DNA from: a bacterium | GTDB taxonomy: Bacteria; Margulisbacteria; Marinamargulisbacteria; UBA817; JABISL01 | NCBI GenBank assembly: GCA_018700055.1 | Contig: JABISL010000035.1 | Coordinates: 1 to 64,000 of the forward strand | Reading direction: 5' to 3' | Length of the DNA: 64,000 bases | Shown here: positions 24,041 through 32,962 of the stretch, piece after piece | How the letters are laid out: the number at the start of each line of letters is the position of its first letter | Numbering within the stretch: the first letter of the stretch is position 1 | Position numbers and translations under genes: made by a program | Notes under the pieces: model-generated | What the model saw: the letters and a program-made list of their open reading frames with translations, nothing else | Databases searched by the model: none | What the model was told of the DNA's origin: nothing

Positions 24041-25249
24041 ATGACTCACTCACGCATTGCCATAAGTACAGATCAGCCAGATCAAACTATCGCTGACTTA
24101 TATAGATGTTGGGAAAATGGCATGGTTCCTTGCCCATTATCATCACGACTCCCTAGGGATAAACAGAACGAATTGGCCGCGAGTGTCGGAGCCTGCAATC
24201 AAGGAATATCAACATTTGAAGTAAAAACAAAGTCTAATATAGAAGATTACCCTCCCGATGCCATCTCATCCATATTATTCACTTCGGGGTCAACGGGCAC
24301 TCCAAAGGCCGTAGTCCATACATTTAATAATCACATCGCCAGTGCCAAGCGCTCCAATAGCACCATTCCACTTGGCTCAGGAGACAAATGGCTCCTTTCA
24401 CTCCCCTTATATCATGTCTCGGGTTTGAGCCTTCTATTTCGGACGTCTTTAGCAGGTGCGTCGCTAATTAATAGTAGTGACAAAATCGCTACGTCGATAA
24501 TTAACAACAATATTACCCATATCTCTCTAGTTCCTACCCAACTCGAGCAACTTCTTCAAACTGGAGACACATACCCTACACTAAAACACATCCTTTTAGG
24601 CGGGGCGCCAATCCCAGAGACATTAATTAAGCGTGCGTTAGACAAACTCTCTTGCACCATCCATACCGGCTATGGATTAACAGAAACCGCCTCGCATATC
24701 TATACGGAGTCGCATCACAAAGACTCCCCCCAACCCACTATTCATCACAACCCAGAGACACTCTGTATCATCAAAGGGGAGATCTGCGTTAAGGGCCCTT
24801 CGCTTTGTTTAGGCTACAGTGACTCCAAAAACATCACCCAAACCCAACTTAACTTAGATTCAGATGGGTGGTTTCATACTGGAGATCTCGGGCAAATCGA
24901 TAGTAATGGACGTTTATCCATTACGGGTAGAAAAGACACCATGTTTATTTCTGGCGGGGAAAACATTCACCCAGAAGAAATTGAAAAACACCTACTAACA
25001 ATCTCCAGCATAGAAGCCGCCATAGTCATCCCTGTCATGGACGAAACCTTTGGACATCGTCCGATTGCTTATATCAAAACAAATGGCAATCTCGATTCAG
25101 AAGCCATAAAAGAAACACTGCGCCAAACGCTTCCTAATTTTAAAGTGCCTGACAACTTATATAATTGGCCAAATAGTATGCCAAATGAAACGAAACTAAG
25201 TCGAAAGCGACTAATATCTCATCACCAATTGTATAGTATTCAAGCCTGA
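24041..25249 (+). CDS. menE: MenE-like O-succinylbenzoate-CoA ligase
   Basis: AMP-forming acyl-CoA synthetase of 402 residues. It has the P-loop ILFTSGSTGTPKAVVHT, the adenylate motif HTGYGLTETASHIY, GYSDSKNI, FHTGDLGQIDSNGRLSITGR and the C-terminal lysine region PNETKLSRKRL. Shortness and position immediately after menA point to MenE, which activates O-succinylbenzoate for MenB. ATG 24041 was preferred to an in-frame TTG at 24023 that overlaps menA. Its end overlaps the convergent menI-like gene by 10 bp. Confidence 0.88.
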   Translation: MTHSRIAISTDQPDQTIADLYRCWENGMVPCPLSSRLPRDKQNELAASVGACNQGISTFEVKTKSNIEDYPPDAISSILFTSGSTGTPKAVVHTFNNHIASAKRSNSTIPLGSGDKWLLSLPLYHVSGLSLLFRTSLAGASLINSSDKIATSIINNNITHISLVPTQLEQLLQTGDTYPTLKHILLGGAPIPETLIKRALDKLSCTIHTGYGLTETASHIYTESHHKDSPQPTIHHNPETLCIIKGEICVKGPSLCLGYSDSKNITQTQLNLDSDGWFHTGDLGQIDSNGRLSITGRKDTMFISGGENIHPEEIEKHLLTISSIEAAIVIPVMDETFGHRPIAYIKTNGNLDSEAIKETLRQTLPNFKVPDNLYNWPNSMPNETKLSRKRLISHHQLYSIQA

Positions 25250-25674
25250 TATTTAGTCAAAATCCCCATTAACTCATCAGGAATCGAAATCTTTTCACGA
25301 GAGTCTTTGCCCACACAAACGTGAACAGTCTTACATCTTCCGGATAACACTGGCGTGTCGAACACGTCACCACTATCCGATCCAACGTTATATATCTCAT
25401 AAGTAATGCTAAAAGATGTAGATCCAATATGATCTACCCACGTCTTAACCTCTACCCGGTCCCCCGATCTTAATGACACCATATAATCGGCTTCAGAATG
25501 AACAATCACCGTAATGAAAGGCTTCTTCTGCATAAGATCAGTAAATGTAAGGCCTTCCTCAGCCATGAGATCTTCCCATGAATCATGAGCGAACCGATAT
25601 TGACGGGCGAAGTACAATATCCCCGCCATATCGGTGTCGTGCATTCTTACTTTGTTTGAGGAGATGTATTTCAT
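25240..25674 (-). CDS. DHNA-CoA thioesterase, hot-dog fold (MenI-like)
   Basis: A 144-residue 4HBT-type thioesterase. VRMHDTDMAGILYFARQYRF contains the catalytic Asp (DMAGILYF is typical of the 4-hydroxybenzoyl-CoA/DHNA-CoA thioesterases), followed by VEVKTWVDHIGSTSFSITYE. In menaquinone synthesis such enzymes hydrolyse DHNA-CoA to free DHNA, the MenA substrate. Location next to menA/menE supports this over a general acyl-CoA thioesterase. It is convergent with menE, with its 3' end overlapping by 10 bp. Confidence 0.82.
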   Translation of the reverse strand: MKYISSNKVRMHDTDMAGILYFARQYRFAHDSWEDLMAEEGLTFTDLMQKKPFITVIVHSEADYMVSLRSGDRVEVKTWVDHIGSTSFSITYEIYNVGSDSGDVFDTPVLSGRCKTVHVCVGKDSREKISIPDELMGILTKYQA

Positions 25675-25683
25675 AGTGGCTCA

Positions 25684-25689
25684 ATTATA
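25684..25689 (-). promoter_or_regulatory. Leaderless-type -10 of the menI-like gene
   Basis: Minus-strand perfect TATAAT, ending 9 nt before ATG 25674, with no ribosome binding site between. Confidence 0.45.
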
Positions 25690-25702
25690 GTTGAGAACGC
25701 TT

Positions 25703-27058
25703 TTAAGCGGAAGTTTTCAATAACAAACTGGGCCTAATCCATTCAATATACTTCCAAAAATCAATTCCCAGTCGTCCTTGTTCCAATTTAGGGACGTACG
25801 GATCACGGTACTGAGAATATCGTGCTACACACATTTGAGCTGGAATTGAGCCCAATCCCCATTGCCACAGAACCGCAATATACATGAGCTCCTTAGTTGA
25901 GAAGGGGGAGTTATTGATAAGTGATTCAGTATTATGCATTCGAGCACTAACTTTTTCCAAAAACAACTGAACACTTTCATCCAATGAGCATGCCCTAGAT
26001 TCCTTCACAACAATAATTTCATTACTTCTAATATTAGAAGATGTTATTTCTTTTTGGAATGAAATCAACCCATTAAATCCTGTACACAACTGGTTAAACC
26101 CAGACTCAATCATATTCATATTGCCAAGATCACGTATGTTTTTATCAAACCGAATCCCACATGTACTAGCAGATACTAAAAAAACAACATTAACCGCACT
26201 CGTCTTAAGTCTTCGCAGATCTATCTCCTCTTCAGTAAGTTTAGGGACAAATATGCCGCGCAAGGATTTAATCCGATCACTAGCCTCAGAATAGATAGCA
26301 TCTAAATAATCGAACAGCTCCTTGCAAAATTCATCGTATCCTAAAGTTCCTATAGACTCATCTGAGCTACTCGCGTAAGCAAACCCAAGGTCTTTTGCCA
26401 TTTGGGCCCACCCCGAAACATACCCAGCAAGTATCTCAGCTTTAGCGGTAGAGACCTCATGCCATTTCAAAAAATCAACAAGGACCATCGGCACCTTTTC
26501 TATGTCTTGAGAATAATCCAAAAAAACTCTTTTTATATATCCATTCAGTCTATGGATTAGATGGATATCCTCTTCTTCTTCAACCCAATCATCATAAACA
26601 TAAAGCATTCCAGTAAACGAAGTTTGAAGCCTTAATGCATTTTCTGGAAGACATACACGCGAGTCTTTCAACAGTCGGTTAATGGCCTCCATATTAGAGC
26701 TTCCTTGAATATCTACGTCCTTTTCAATAGACGAATCGAAAGCAACACAAGTATATGAAACAAACTGAGCAAAATCAGCTTTAATTATTTTTGACGCATC
26801 ATTCTTAGCGATAATGCCAATTTTAACCATCCAATTTGCAACATCATTATTGACGATCTGGATAAGATCTATATCCGATTGTCTGTAAAAATCAAAAGGA
26901 CAATACAAATCACCCGCTAAAGACACCTGTTCAGCCGTACTTCCGATAACCCCTCTATGAATAATAATGTCACCAAGATCAATATGCTTAACAGTGGTAT
27001 CAAAACAACTCGTTTCAAATACATCATCTAGTGATTGCAAAGCCAGGGTTTTTCTCAT
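25703..27058 (-). CDS. Large unknown protein, 451 aa
   Basis: Not recognised. No signal peptide or clear membrane helices; mostly helical from residue 100 on. It has scattered cysteines and a hydrophobic segment VVFLVSASTCGIRFDKN around residue 285. The C-terminal 90 residues (LMYIAVLWQWGLGSIPAQMC and PSLLLKTSA) are aromatic-rich. There is no Shine-Dalgarno before ATG 27058; a poor TACCTT lies 6 nt upstream. It faces a LuxR-type regulator across 218 bp, so it could be that regulator's target. Considered real because it is long, uninterrupted and uses codons like its neighbours. Confidence 0.6.
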   Translation of the reverse strand: MRKTLALQSLDDVFETSCFDTTVKHIDLGDIIIHRGVIGSTAEQVSLAGDLYCPFDFYRQSDIDLIQIVNNDVANWMVKIGIIAKNDASKIIKADFAQFVSYTCVAFDSSIEKDVDIQGSSNMEAINRLLKDSRVCLPENALRLQTSFTGMLYVYDDWVEEEEDIHLIHRLNGYIKRVFLDYSQDIEKVPMVLVDFLKWHEVSTAKAEILAGYVSGWAQMAKDLGFAYASSSDESIGTLGYDEFCKELFDYLDAIYSEASDRIKSLRGIFVPKLTEEEIDLRRLKTSAVNVVFLVSASTCGIRFDKNIRDLGNMNMIESGFNQLCTGFNGLISFQKEITSSNIRSNEIIVVKESRACSLDESVQLFLEKVSARMHNTESLINNSPFSTKELMYIAVLWQWGLGSIPAQMCVARYSQYRDPYVPKLEQGRLGIDFWKYIEWIRPSLLLKTSA

Positions 27059-27133
27059 AAATCTAAGGTAGATGGAAGAAAAACCTTTACCAATGATTCA
27101 TAAGTACAAAAAACTAAGTAATTAGAGACACCA

Positions 27134-27184
27134 AAAGTACTATTTTTAGATTTGGGAGATATAGAGAGGTGATACTAAAGTACT
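27134..27184. repeat. Two AAAGTACT direct repeats upstream of the luxR-type gene
   Basis: AAAGTACT occurs at 27134-27141 and 27177-27184, 43 bp apart (about four helical turns). The core AGTACT is palindromic. The spacing is compatible with cooperative binding on one DNA face. The site is between the divergent unknown gene and the regulator, a natural place for autoregulation. Confidence 0.45.
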
Positions 27185-27276
27185 GTTAATGGAAGAATCA
27201 AGCAGCAGCCCGACTAGCACTTATTGACTGGTAATCTATATTCTGAGACGTTTACTAAGAAAGAAGGACCCACAAA

Positions 27277-28083
27277 ATGAAGCTAATTTCTACATGGCTA
27301 AACAAAATTATATTCGCTGGAATAGTCTTTGAAGATGACTTCAGTGTTTCCAAAAAAATTGTTTTGAGCAACCAAATGATGCTCGTAGTAATGCTTTTTA
27401 CAGGACCCTACGCTTTATTTTTTGTCTTCGTAGGGGCGCCCAGCTTAGGCCTATTTATCCTAGTTGCCGAAGTTGCTTACGGATTCTGTTTATACCTAAA
27501 TTCTCAAAAAAAGCACCTTATAGCTAAGATACTGTTCATGATAACCTCGACTACATTAGTTGGTGGGCTCTCTGCTATCTTAGGACCTAATGCTGGCGTT
27601 CATCCAAGTCTGATCATACTCTTTGCAATCGCATTTACAATATTTGAAAGAAAGAATATCCTCTGGCGGTGGCTCACCGCGTCACTCCCAATTTTAGTGC
27701 TTTGTTACTTAGAACTTAGTGAGTTTTCATTTTTCTACACCGTTCAATTATCGGACGAAATAAACTCTTTATTAAGTTTTCTGATCATTCTTTGTGAAGC
27801 GGCCGTAATTGGACTAATTCTTCAGTTTTTACTTGAAATCAACCAGTTTCTATACAAAGCATCGAGTCAAAACGACCAGTTTCCGATACTTACCAAACGC
27901 GAAAACGAAGTCGTAACAGTCCTTACTCAAGGAAAGAACAACAAGGACATCGCGAGATATCTATTTATTGAAGAATGTACTGTCAAAAACCACTTGCAAA
28001 GTATCTACGAGAAACTACAAGTAAAAACACGATTAGAACTAATGAAAAAGATTACTGGAAACCCTCACTTCTTAATCAAGTAA
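27277..28083 (+). CDS. Membrane-anchored LuxR-family transcriptional regulator
   Basis: A 268-residue protein. The N-terminal 190 residues contain about six membrane helices with short loops and no recognised sensor domain. Residues about 205-265 form a LuxR/NarL helix-turn-helix, with LTKRENEVVTVLTQGKNNKD and ECTVKNHLQSIYEKLQVKTR. It probably senses something at or in the membrane and binds DNA directly, with no phosphorelay receiver domain. AGAAGGA lies 8-9 nt before ATG 27277. Candidate targets are the flanking unknown genes. Confidence 0.82.
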   Translation: MKLISTWLNKIIFAGIVFEDDFSVSKKIVLSNQMMLVVMLFTGPYALFFVFVGAPSLGLFILVAEVAYGFCLYLNSQKKHLIAKILFMITSTTLVGGLSAILGPNAGVHPSLIILFAIAFTIFERKNILWRWLTASLPILVLCYLELSEFSFFYTVQLSDEINSLLSFLIILCEAAVIGLILQFLLEINQFLYKASSQNDQFPILTKRENEVVTVLTQGKNNKDIARYLFIEECTVKNHLQSIYEKLQVKTRLELMKKITGNPHFLIK

Positions 28084-28109
28084 TAAAACAAGTAATTCAG
28101 AGGACGAGA

Positions 28110-28870
28110 CTAGGGCCAATAACGAGTGCCTTCATGCGGTTGCCCACAAGGATACCCTGCAGTATAAGGAGTTGTAGACTCAAAATATCGATATAATGTT
28201 ACTCCACTAGAAATGGCCGCGGGAACCCCAGGCATGCACGCTTGTAATGGGGCAAACCCTAGCCCAGAAACATTCATTATATTTCCAGTTGCAACATTAG
28301 CAACAAATGACGTAAATGGTGTGAATAGATTTGTCATATTATCACGGTCCCGCTGCCCCCCAGGTGCTGATGGGTCATCCACTACAGATGCTGCAACGGA
28401 ACCGACTAGACAAGTAGAGCCACCACTACCAAGAGCCCCAGCGGCCATTGCCCCAGGGATACTAACTGGAAACAGGAGTGACGATAGAGACGCTCCAAAC
28501 CCATTACATATTGCTCCTGTTCCAGCGGCGTTTAGGGTCCAAAAAAGATATTTGCACTATGCTCAGGACAAGAGTTTTGGTGCCTACGAGAGGTTCTTCC
28601 AGCATGGGGAGGCACAAAGTTTAATCTATCCACATTAAAGATAGTGAATTGATGAGCAGGTGACTCTAAGACATGCGCAATAGCAATTGGTCCGTCTGAA
28701 GTAGCTCGCGGCCCTGAATTTTGCGCTACAAAAAAATGAACATCAGAAGCCTCAACTACCTGAGCAGGCATAGAGACTGGAATAGCTTGATGAGTAACGC
28801 TATATAATGACTCGCTAGATCGCTCTAGATTTGACCCAGAAATAACCGAGACAGTTGCAAGTGAATTCAT
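28110..28870 (-). pseudogene. Unknown gene with apparent frameshift at a T6 run
   Basis: Two frames together make one protein-like sequence. Frame one runs from ATG 28870 (good AAGGA RBS) for about 110 codons and ends at 28532. The next frame is open from 28556 and reads FWTLNAAGTGAICNGF, then a Gly/Ala-rich hydrophobic stretch (GAMAAGALGSGGSTCLVGSV) and VVDDPSAPGGQ down to 28110. The frames cross at a run of six T on the coding strand (28541-28546). One extra T would restore a 253-residue protein. It could be a disrupted gene, a base-calling error, or slippage-dependent expression. The product is not recognised; composition is richer in Gly/Pro than its neighbours. Confidence 0.5.
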
Positions 28871-29022
28871 AATAACAAGTCCTTTTTGAATATTATTATA
28901 TTTTAATAAATTATCATAAAAATGAAAGCAGATAGCAAGTACAAAGGTTCATAATTTAAGTAGATACAAAAAAAGTATCTCATATACACTACCTATGCCT
29001 CCCTCAATATGCATAGATATGC

Positions 29023-29028
29023 TATACT
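29023..29028 (+). promoter_or_regulatory. Possible -10 of the aldolase operon
   Basis: TATACT, immediately preceded by GCATA-GA-TATGC (29011-29022), a short inverted repeat that could be an operator. It would give a leader of about 60 nt ending in AAGGAG (29081-29086), 9 nt before ATG 29096. No good -35 was seen. Confidence 0.3.
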
Positions 29029-29095
29029 CAAGCCCGATATTACATAGTAATTTCACGAAACTAAACAATAATACAAAACAAAGGAGACCACCGCT

Positions 29096-30151
29096 ATGAA
29101 TTATAGTGACATCCAATCCATTCTTGGAGACGACGCCGAACATTTACTAGGACACACATGCAAAACGATCTCAAGCGATCATCTACATTTACCTGGCCCA
29201 GACTGGGTAGACCGCATTTTTTCAGTAACAGATAGAAATAACCGTGTATTAGGCAACTTAGAACGACTCTATAATCATGGTCGCCTAGCAGGAACTGGCT
29301 ACTTATCCATTCTTCCTGTAGACCAAGGAATTGAACATTCCGCTGGTGCTTCTTTTGCACCCAACCCTGAATATTTTGACCCAGAGAATATAGTTAAACT
29401 CGCTATCGAAGGTGGCTGTAACGCCGTTGCTAGTACTTTGGGGGTTCTTGGTAGTGTCTCTCGTAAATATGCACACAAAATTCCTTTTATTCTTAAATAC
29501 AATCACAATGAATTCCTTAGCTACCCTAACTCTTTTGATCAAATCGCATTTGGAAGTATGGAACAAGCCTATGAAATGGGGTGTGCAGCTGTTGGGGCAA
29601 CAATTTATTTTGGATCCCCAGAAAGCGAACGCCAAATCGTAGAAGTAAGTAAGATGTTTGAAATGGCTCATGAACTTGGTATGGCAACTATTCTTTGGTG
29701 CTACCTCCGCAACAGTGACTTCAAAAAGGACGGTGTGGACTATCACGTAGCTACTGATCTTACAGGTCAAGCCAACCACCTTGGTGTCACAATTCAAGCA
29801 GACATTATCAAACAAAAAATGCCCGAAACAAATGGTGGGTACAATGCGATCAAATTTGGTAAAACTCACGAAAAAGTATACTCCGAATTAACGACGGATC
29901 ATCCTATTGATTTAACACGTTATCAACTTGCAAATACTTACATGGGACGCATGGGGTTAATCAACTCGGGTGGCGCATCTGGATCTAACGATCTTCAGGA
30001 CGCTATATCTACAGCCGTTATCAATAAACGTGCAGGCGGGATGGGGTTAATATCAGGGCGAAAGGCTTTTCAGAAGCCATTAAACGATGGCATTCAACTA
30101 CTCAATTCAATTCAAGATGTATACCTCAACCCCGAAGTGACGGTAGCTTAA
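29096..30151 (+). CDS. fbaB: Class I fructose-bisphosphate aldolase (DhnA/FbaB type)
   Basis: Schiff-base aldolase of glycolysis/gluconeogenesis. The 351-residue protein has [20 protein letters not shown], an unmistakable FbaB segment, then [30 protein letters not shown] (read here as [16 protein letters not shown]), [13 protein letters not shown] and [14 protein letters not shown], with [14 protein letters not shown] and [15 protein letters not shown] at the phosphate site. Strong AAGGAG RBS. It is followed after 2 bp by an A-type Fe-S protein gene, a pairing with no obvious functional logic. Confidence 0.95.
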   Translation: MNYSDIQSILGDDAEHLLGHTCKTISSDHLHLPGPDWVDRIFSVTDRNNRVLGNLERLYNHGRLAGTGYLSILPVDQGIEHSAGASFAPNPEYFDPENIVKLAIEGGCNAVASTLGVLGSVSRKYAHKIPFILKYNHNEFLSYPNSFDQIAFGSMEQAYEMGCAAVGATIYFGSPESERQIVEVSKMFEMAHELGMATILWCYLRNSDFKKDGVDYHVATDLTGQANHLGVTIQADIIKQKMPETNGGYNAIKFGKTHEKVYSELTTDHPIDLTRYQLANTYMGRMGLINSGGASGSNDLQDAISTAVINKRAGGMGLISGRKAFQKPLNDGIQLLNSIQDVYLNPEVTVA

Positions 30152-30153
30152 CA

Positions 30154-30576
30154 ATGAGTGACTGTGGAAATGTTCAGAAGGTATTTGTTCCAACAACAAC
30201 CGATACTGATGATGTATTGGAGAAGCGTATTGTGGGGATCGAGATAACGGACCTCGCTGCCGAAAAGATTCTACACTTTGCCAAGGTGGATAAAAAAGAT
30301 GCTACCGAGTATGGCTTAAAGATTTCCGTCGTAAAAGACGGATGTTCTGGTAACTCATATCAAATGGATCTGGCTCCAATTAAAGATAGCCAAGAAGCAG
30401 GCGATAAAATTTTTGAACACAATGGCGCATATGCCATCGTAGAAAAACTAAGCTACTTATTTGTAACCGGCTCCATCCTTGATTACGCAGAAACACTCTT
30501 GATGTCTGGGTTTCAAATCGTAAACCCCAATGTCAAAAAGTCGTGTTCTTGTGGCAGTTCCGTCGCATTTAAATAA
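30154..30576 (+). CDS. A-type iron-sulfur carrier (IscA/SufA/HesB family)
   Basis: A 140-residue protein with the HesB-like domain IEITDLAAEKILHFAK, LKISVVKDGCSGNSYQMDL (first conserved Cys) and the C-terminal NPNVKKSCSCGSSVAF holding the CxCG pair. An N-terminal extension of about 25 residues precedes the domain. It likely accepts clusters from the SUF scaffold encoded at 46454-52297 and delivers them to client proteins. It follows the aldolase gene by 2 bp. Confidence 0.9.
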   Translation: MSDCGNVQKVFVPTTTDTDDVLEKRIVGIEITDLAAEKILHFAKVDKKDATEYGLKISVVKDGCSGNSYQMDLAPIKDSQEAGDKIFEHNGAYAIVEKLSYLFVTGSILDYAETLLMSGFQIVNPNVKKSCSCGSSVAFK

Positions 30577-30595
30577 GACAACTCACCCCGTTATC

Positions 30596-31615
30596 ATGAC
30601 CACAGAAACAAAGCCCTCAACCTACTTGGATTTGATGGAGTGTGTCGATATTACCCAGCTCAAAACCCGGCTTTTATCGGAATATATACTCCCCCTTTCT
30701 AAGCAACTGAATCACCCCGACTTTCAGTTTTTGATGACCAACTACACCCAAATCCTTGAAGCAGATAACTGGGAACGCTGTTTTGCTATTATCAAAAAAC
30801 TAATGCGAGCAGAAGTGGGTACTAAAAGTAAGCCCTACAATGATATCGACCTCAACAAATGGCAGAATTATTCAGACATTCTGACGGACAGTCTTTGGAT
30901 GGTCGAAAAAAGGGATCGATCATCTACTCATAATAGTGATTACTGGGGCAACTTTATTCCACAGATCCCCAATCAACTTCTCCAACGATTTACCCAAAAA
31001 GAAGATTGGGTTTTAGATCCGTTCTTGGGAAGTGGGACAACATTACTCGAATGCCGAGCACTCGGACGCAATGGTATTGGGATAGAGATTCAAGAAGAAG
31101 CCGCTGTAGAAACAGCCGAATTAATCGCAGATACGCCTAACCCTGAGCAAGTGAATACCTATGTAGAGATTGGCGATAGTCAAACATTCCCAATACAAAC
31201 TGCATTGGACCGTCAGGGCATCAAATCTGTTCAATTAATGGTATTGCACCCTCCGTATTGGAATGTCGTCCCATTCGGTGATAATGAAAACAACCTTGCG
31301 AATGCATTTTCATCAACCCATTTTTTGGATCAATTCGAGTTAGTGGTTCATAATTGCACGCCGTATCTAGAAGATAATCGGTATGCCGCCCTAATCATTG
31401 GGGATATATATATGGACAGCGAATGGGTCCCTTTAGCCTTTCAAGCTATGCAGCGAATGCAACGCCAAGGATATACTCTCAAATCCACCGTCATCAAGAA
31501 TGTTAATGAAACCAAGGGCAAACGCGACCAAACTGAACTTTGGCGGTACCGCGCACTAAATGGTGGCTTTTATGTATTCAAGCACGAATATATATTTTTA
31601 TTTCAAAAGACCTAG
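30596..31615 (+). CDS. Orphan DNA methyltransferase (N6-adenine or N4-cytosine type)
   Basis: A 339-residue SAM-dependent DNA methylase. Motif I WVLDPFLGSGTTLLECRALG near residue 140 is followed by GIGIEIQEEA. Motif IV is HPPYWN near residue 230, in the place of the usual (D/S/N)PPY, and VHNCTPYLEDNRYAALIIGD and the end YVFKHEYIFLFQK match DNA methylases of the MTS family. No restriction endonuclease is adjacent, so it may be a regulatory/orphan enzyme. ATG 30596 was chosen over an upstream start inside the Fe-S gene. Its end overlaps the convergent DUF481 gene by 4 bp. Confidence 0.82.
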   Translation: MTTETKPSTYLDLMECVDITQLKTRLLSEYILPLSKQLNHPDFQFLMTNYTQILEADNWERCFAIIKKLMRAEVGTKSKPYNDIDLNKWQNYSDILTDSLWMVEKRDRSSTHNSDYWGNFIPQIPNQLLQRFTQKEDWVLDPFLGSGTTLLECRALGRNGIGIEIQEEAAVETAELIADTPNPEQVNTYVEIGDSQTFPIQTALDRQGIKSVQLMVLHPPYWNVVPFGDNENNLANAFSSTHFLDQFELVVHNCTPYLEDNRYAALIIGDIYMDSEWVPLAFQAMQRMQRQGYTLKSTVIKNVNETKGKRDQTELWRYRALNGGFYVFKHEYIFLFQKT

Positions 31616-32376
31616 AAGGTCCATCTCAACCCATTACTAACTGAATAATCTGTTGGTTCAATATTGGCAACTGGCTTGGACGCAAAACGGTAATTTCCAT
31701 TTAATAGTAATGACAAGTTGTCCGTTAGTTTGACAGCTAACTCAGTGTCCAAAAGTACGCGATAATTCAACAGATCAGATAAAGCGAACTGATAATAGCC
31801 AGTTCCTGACCATGACACTGTAGATGATAGTTCCCAAAAGTAAGATAAGTAATTAGTAGAACGCAAAAATCGTTGCGTAATAGAAGAGACCTTATTGGTG
31901 AGCTCTTCTTCATGCATTACCCCTGTTCCAAACACCAATCGCTGAGCCCCAATAGTCCACAACGAGAACCGGTACCCTGCCCCATACACACGCCTATTCA
32001 CCAATGATATAAACGGATTAACTTCATTCTGCACAAAGAATTCAATTTCAATCATATCGCGGATATTATGCATCCATCTAAAATGCACAAACGAATCATC
32101 CTTATACTGAACCCCATCACGCTTTCCAAAGTCATAATCGAACAAAAGAAATGCGCGATCTGTATCTGTGTGATAATCCGTTCGCCAACTTAAGGTCCCT
32201 GACTCTAGGTCTGTATTCCCACCTGTTAATTGGCCCCTCAGGCTTACGGTGTTTTTTAACCCCATTTCCTTAGCATCACCATACTGATACGCTTCAATGT
32301 TTACCTGGGCGGTTAGGGATGTGGTGCCACACAAAACGAAACCAACACAAATAACACTAAGCAAAATAAATCGCAT
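31612..32376 (-). CDS. DUF481-type outer-membrane beta-barrel protein
   Basis: A 254-residue exported protein. Signal peptide at residues 1-24 (MRFILLSVICVGFVLCGTTS, then LTAQ). Mature strands include NTVSLRGQLTGGNTDLESGT, typical of DUF481 (a salt-stress-induced barrel family), and end with a terminal aromatic residue in VSNGLRWTF, the C-terminal signature recognised by the BAM complex. ATG 32376 is chosen over an in-frame codon 19 residues earlier because only it gives a clean signal peptide. It begins 1 bp after the L,D-transpeptidase gene. Confidence 0.8.
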   Translation of the reverse strand: MRFILLSVICVGFVLCGTTSLTAQVNIEAYQYGDAKEMGLKNTVSLRGQLTGGNTDLESGTLSWRTDYHTDTDRAFLLFDYDFGKRDGVQYKDDSFVHFRWMHNIRDMIEIEFFVQNEVNPFISLVNRRVYGAGYRFSLWTIGAQRLVFGTGVMHEEELTNKVSSITQRFLRSTNYLSYFWELSSTVSWSGTGYYQFALSDLLNYRVLLDTELAVKLTDNLSLLLNGNYRFASKPVANIEPTDYSVSNGLRWTF

Positions 32377-32377
32377 G

Positions 32378-32962
32378 CTACCCCTCCGCCCCAGTAATGA
32401 TCGTGACTGTTGTCCCGATCCCAACCTTATCAAATAATGTAATCACGTCAGCATTAGTCATCCGAATGCAACCATGGGAAGCAGGACTACCAATTTTGCC
32501 TTCTTCGGGTGTTCCATGGATATAAATAAAGCGGCTATATGAATCCACAACACCCCCCTTGTTTAGACCTTCATCTAGACCTTTCAACCAAAGAATACGA
32601 GTCGTCACATAGTCCTTCTTAGGCGATGAATCGGGAATCTTAGCAATCTGACCAGTATTATTCCTGGCCTTAAATATAGTGCCATACGGGGCATCTGATC
32701 CAATCTTCTCTACTATATAATGTTTTCCCAAAGGGGTTTTCTTACTTCCCATTTGAGATCCAATTCCATAAGCACTGGACGAAACCGGGTACAAATCGAT
32801 AATTTTATCTCCACGTCTAAGTGTCATTTGTTGCTTAGCAATATTGACTTCAATGCTTAGAACAGCTTGTCTGTCGATTAGGTCCCTAGGAATACTTACG
32901 TATATCAAAAGAGCGACTATAAATCCTACTAAAAATAATAAAAATGCCCAAAAATCACGCAT
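32378..32962 (-). CDS. L,D-transpeptidase (YkuD domain), membrane-anchored
   Basis: Crosslinks peptidoglycan 3-3 or attaches proteins to it. The 194-residue protein has a membrane anchor at residues 4-26 (FWAFLLFLVGFIVALLIYVS). The YkuD domain follows with SVEVNIAKQQMTLRRGDKII, and the catalytic motif IYIHGTPEEGKIGSPASHGC-IRM is present (His, and the catalytic Cys in SHGCIRM). It shares its first base with the trpF stop codon region. Its link to trp genes is probably only positional. Confidence 0.92.
   Translation of the reverse strand: MRDFWAFLLFLVGFIVALLIYVSIPRDLIDRQAVLSIEVNIAKQQMTLRRGDKIIDLYPVSSSAYGIGSQMGSKKTPLGKHYIVEKIGSDAPYGTIFKARNNTGQIAKIPDSSPKKDYVTTRILWLKGLDEGLNKGGVVDSYSRFIYIHGTPEEGKIGSPASHGCIRMTNADVITLFDKVGIGTTVTIITGAEG

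Noticed and set aside
14447-28870. The two putative frameshifted genes being paralogues, because each would give 253 residues
   Set aside because: Their sequences share nothing beyond composition; equal length appears to be coincidence.
29041-29095. Riboswitch in the aldolase leader
   Set aside because: The leader of about 60 nt is too short and shows no conserved riboswitch core.
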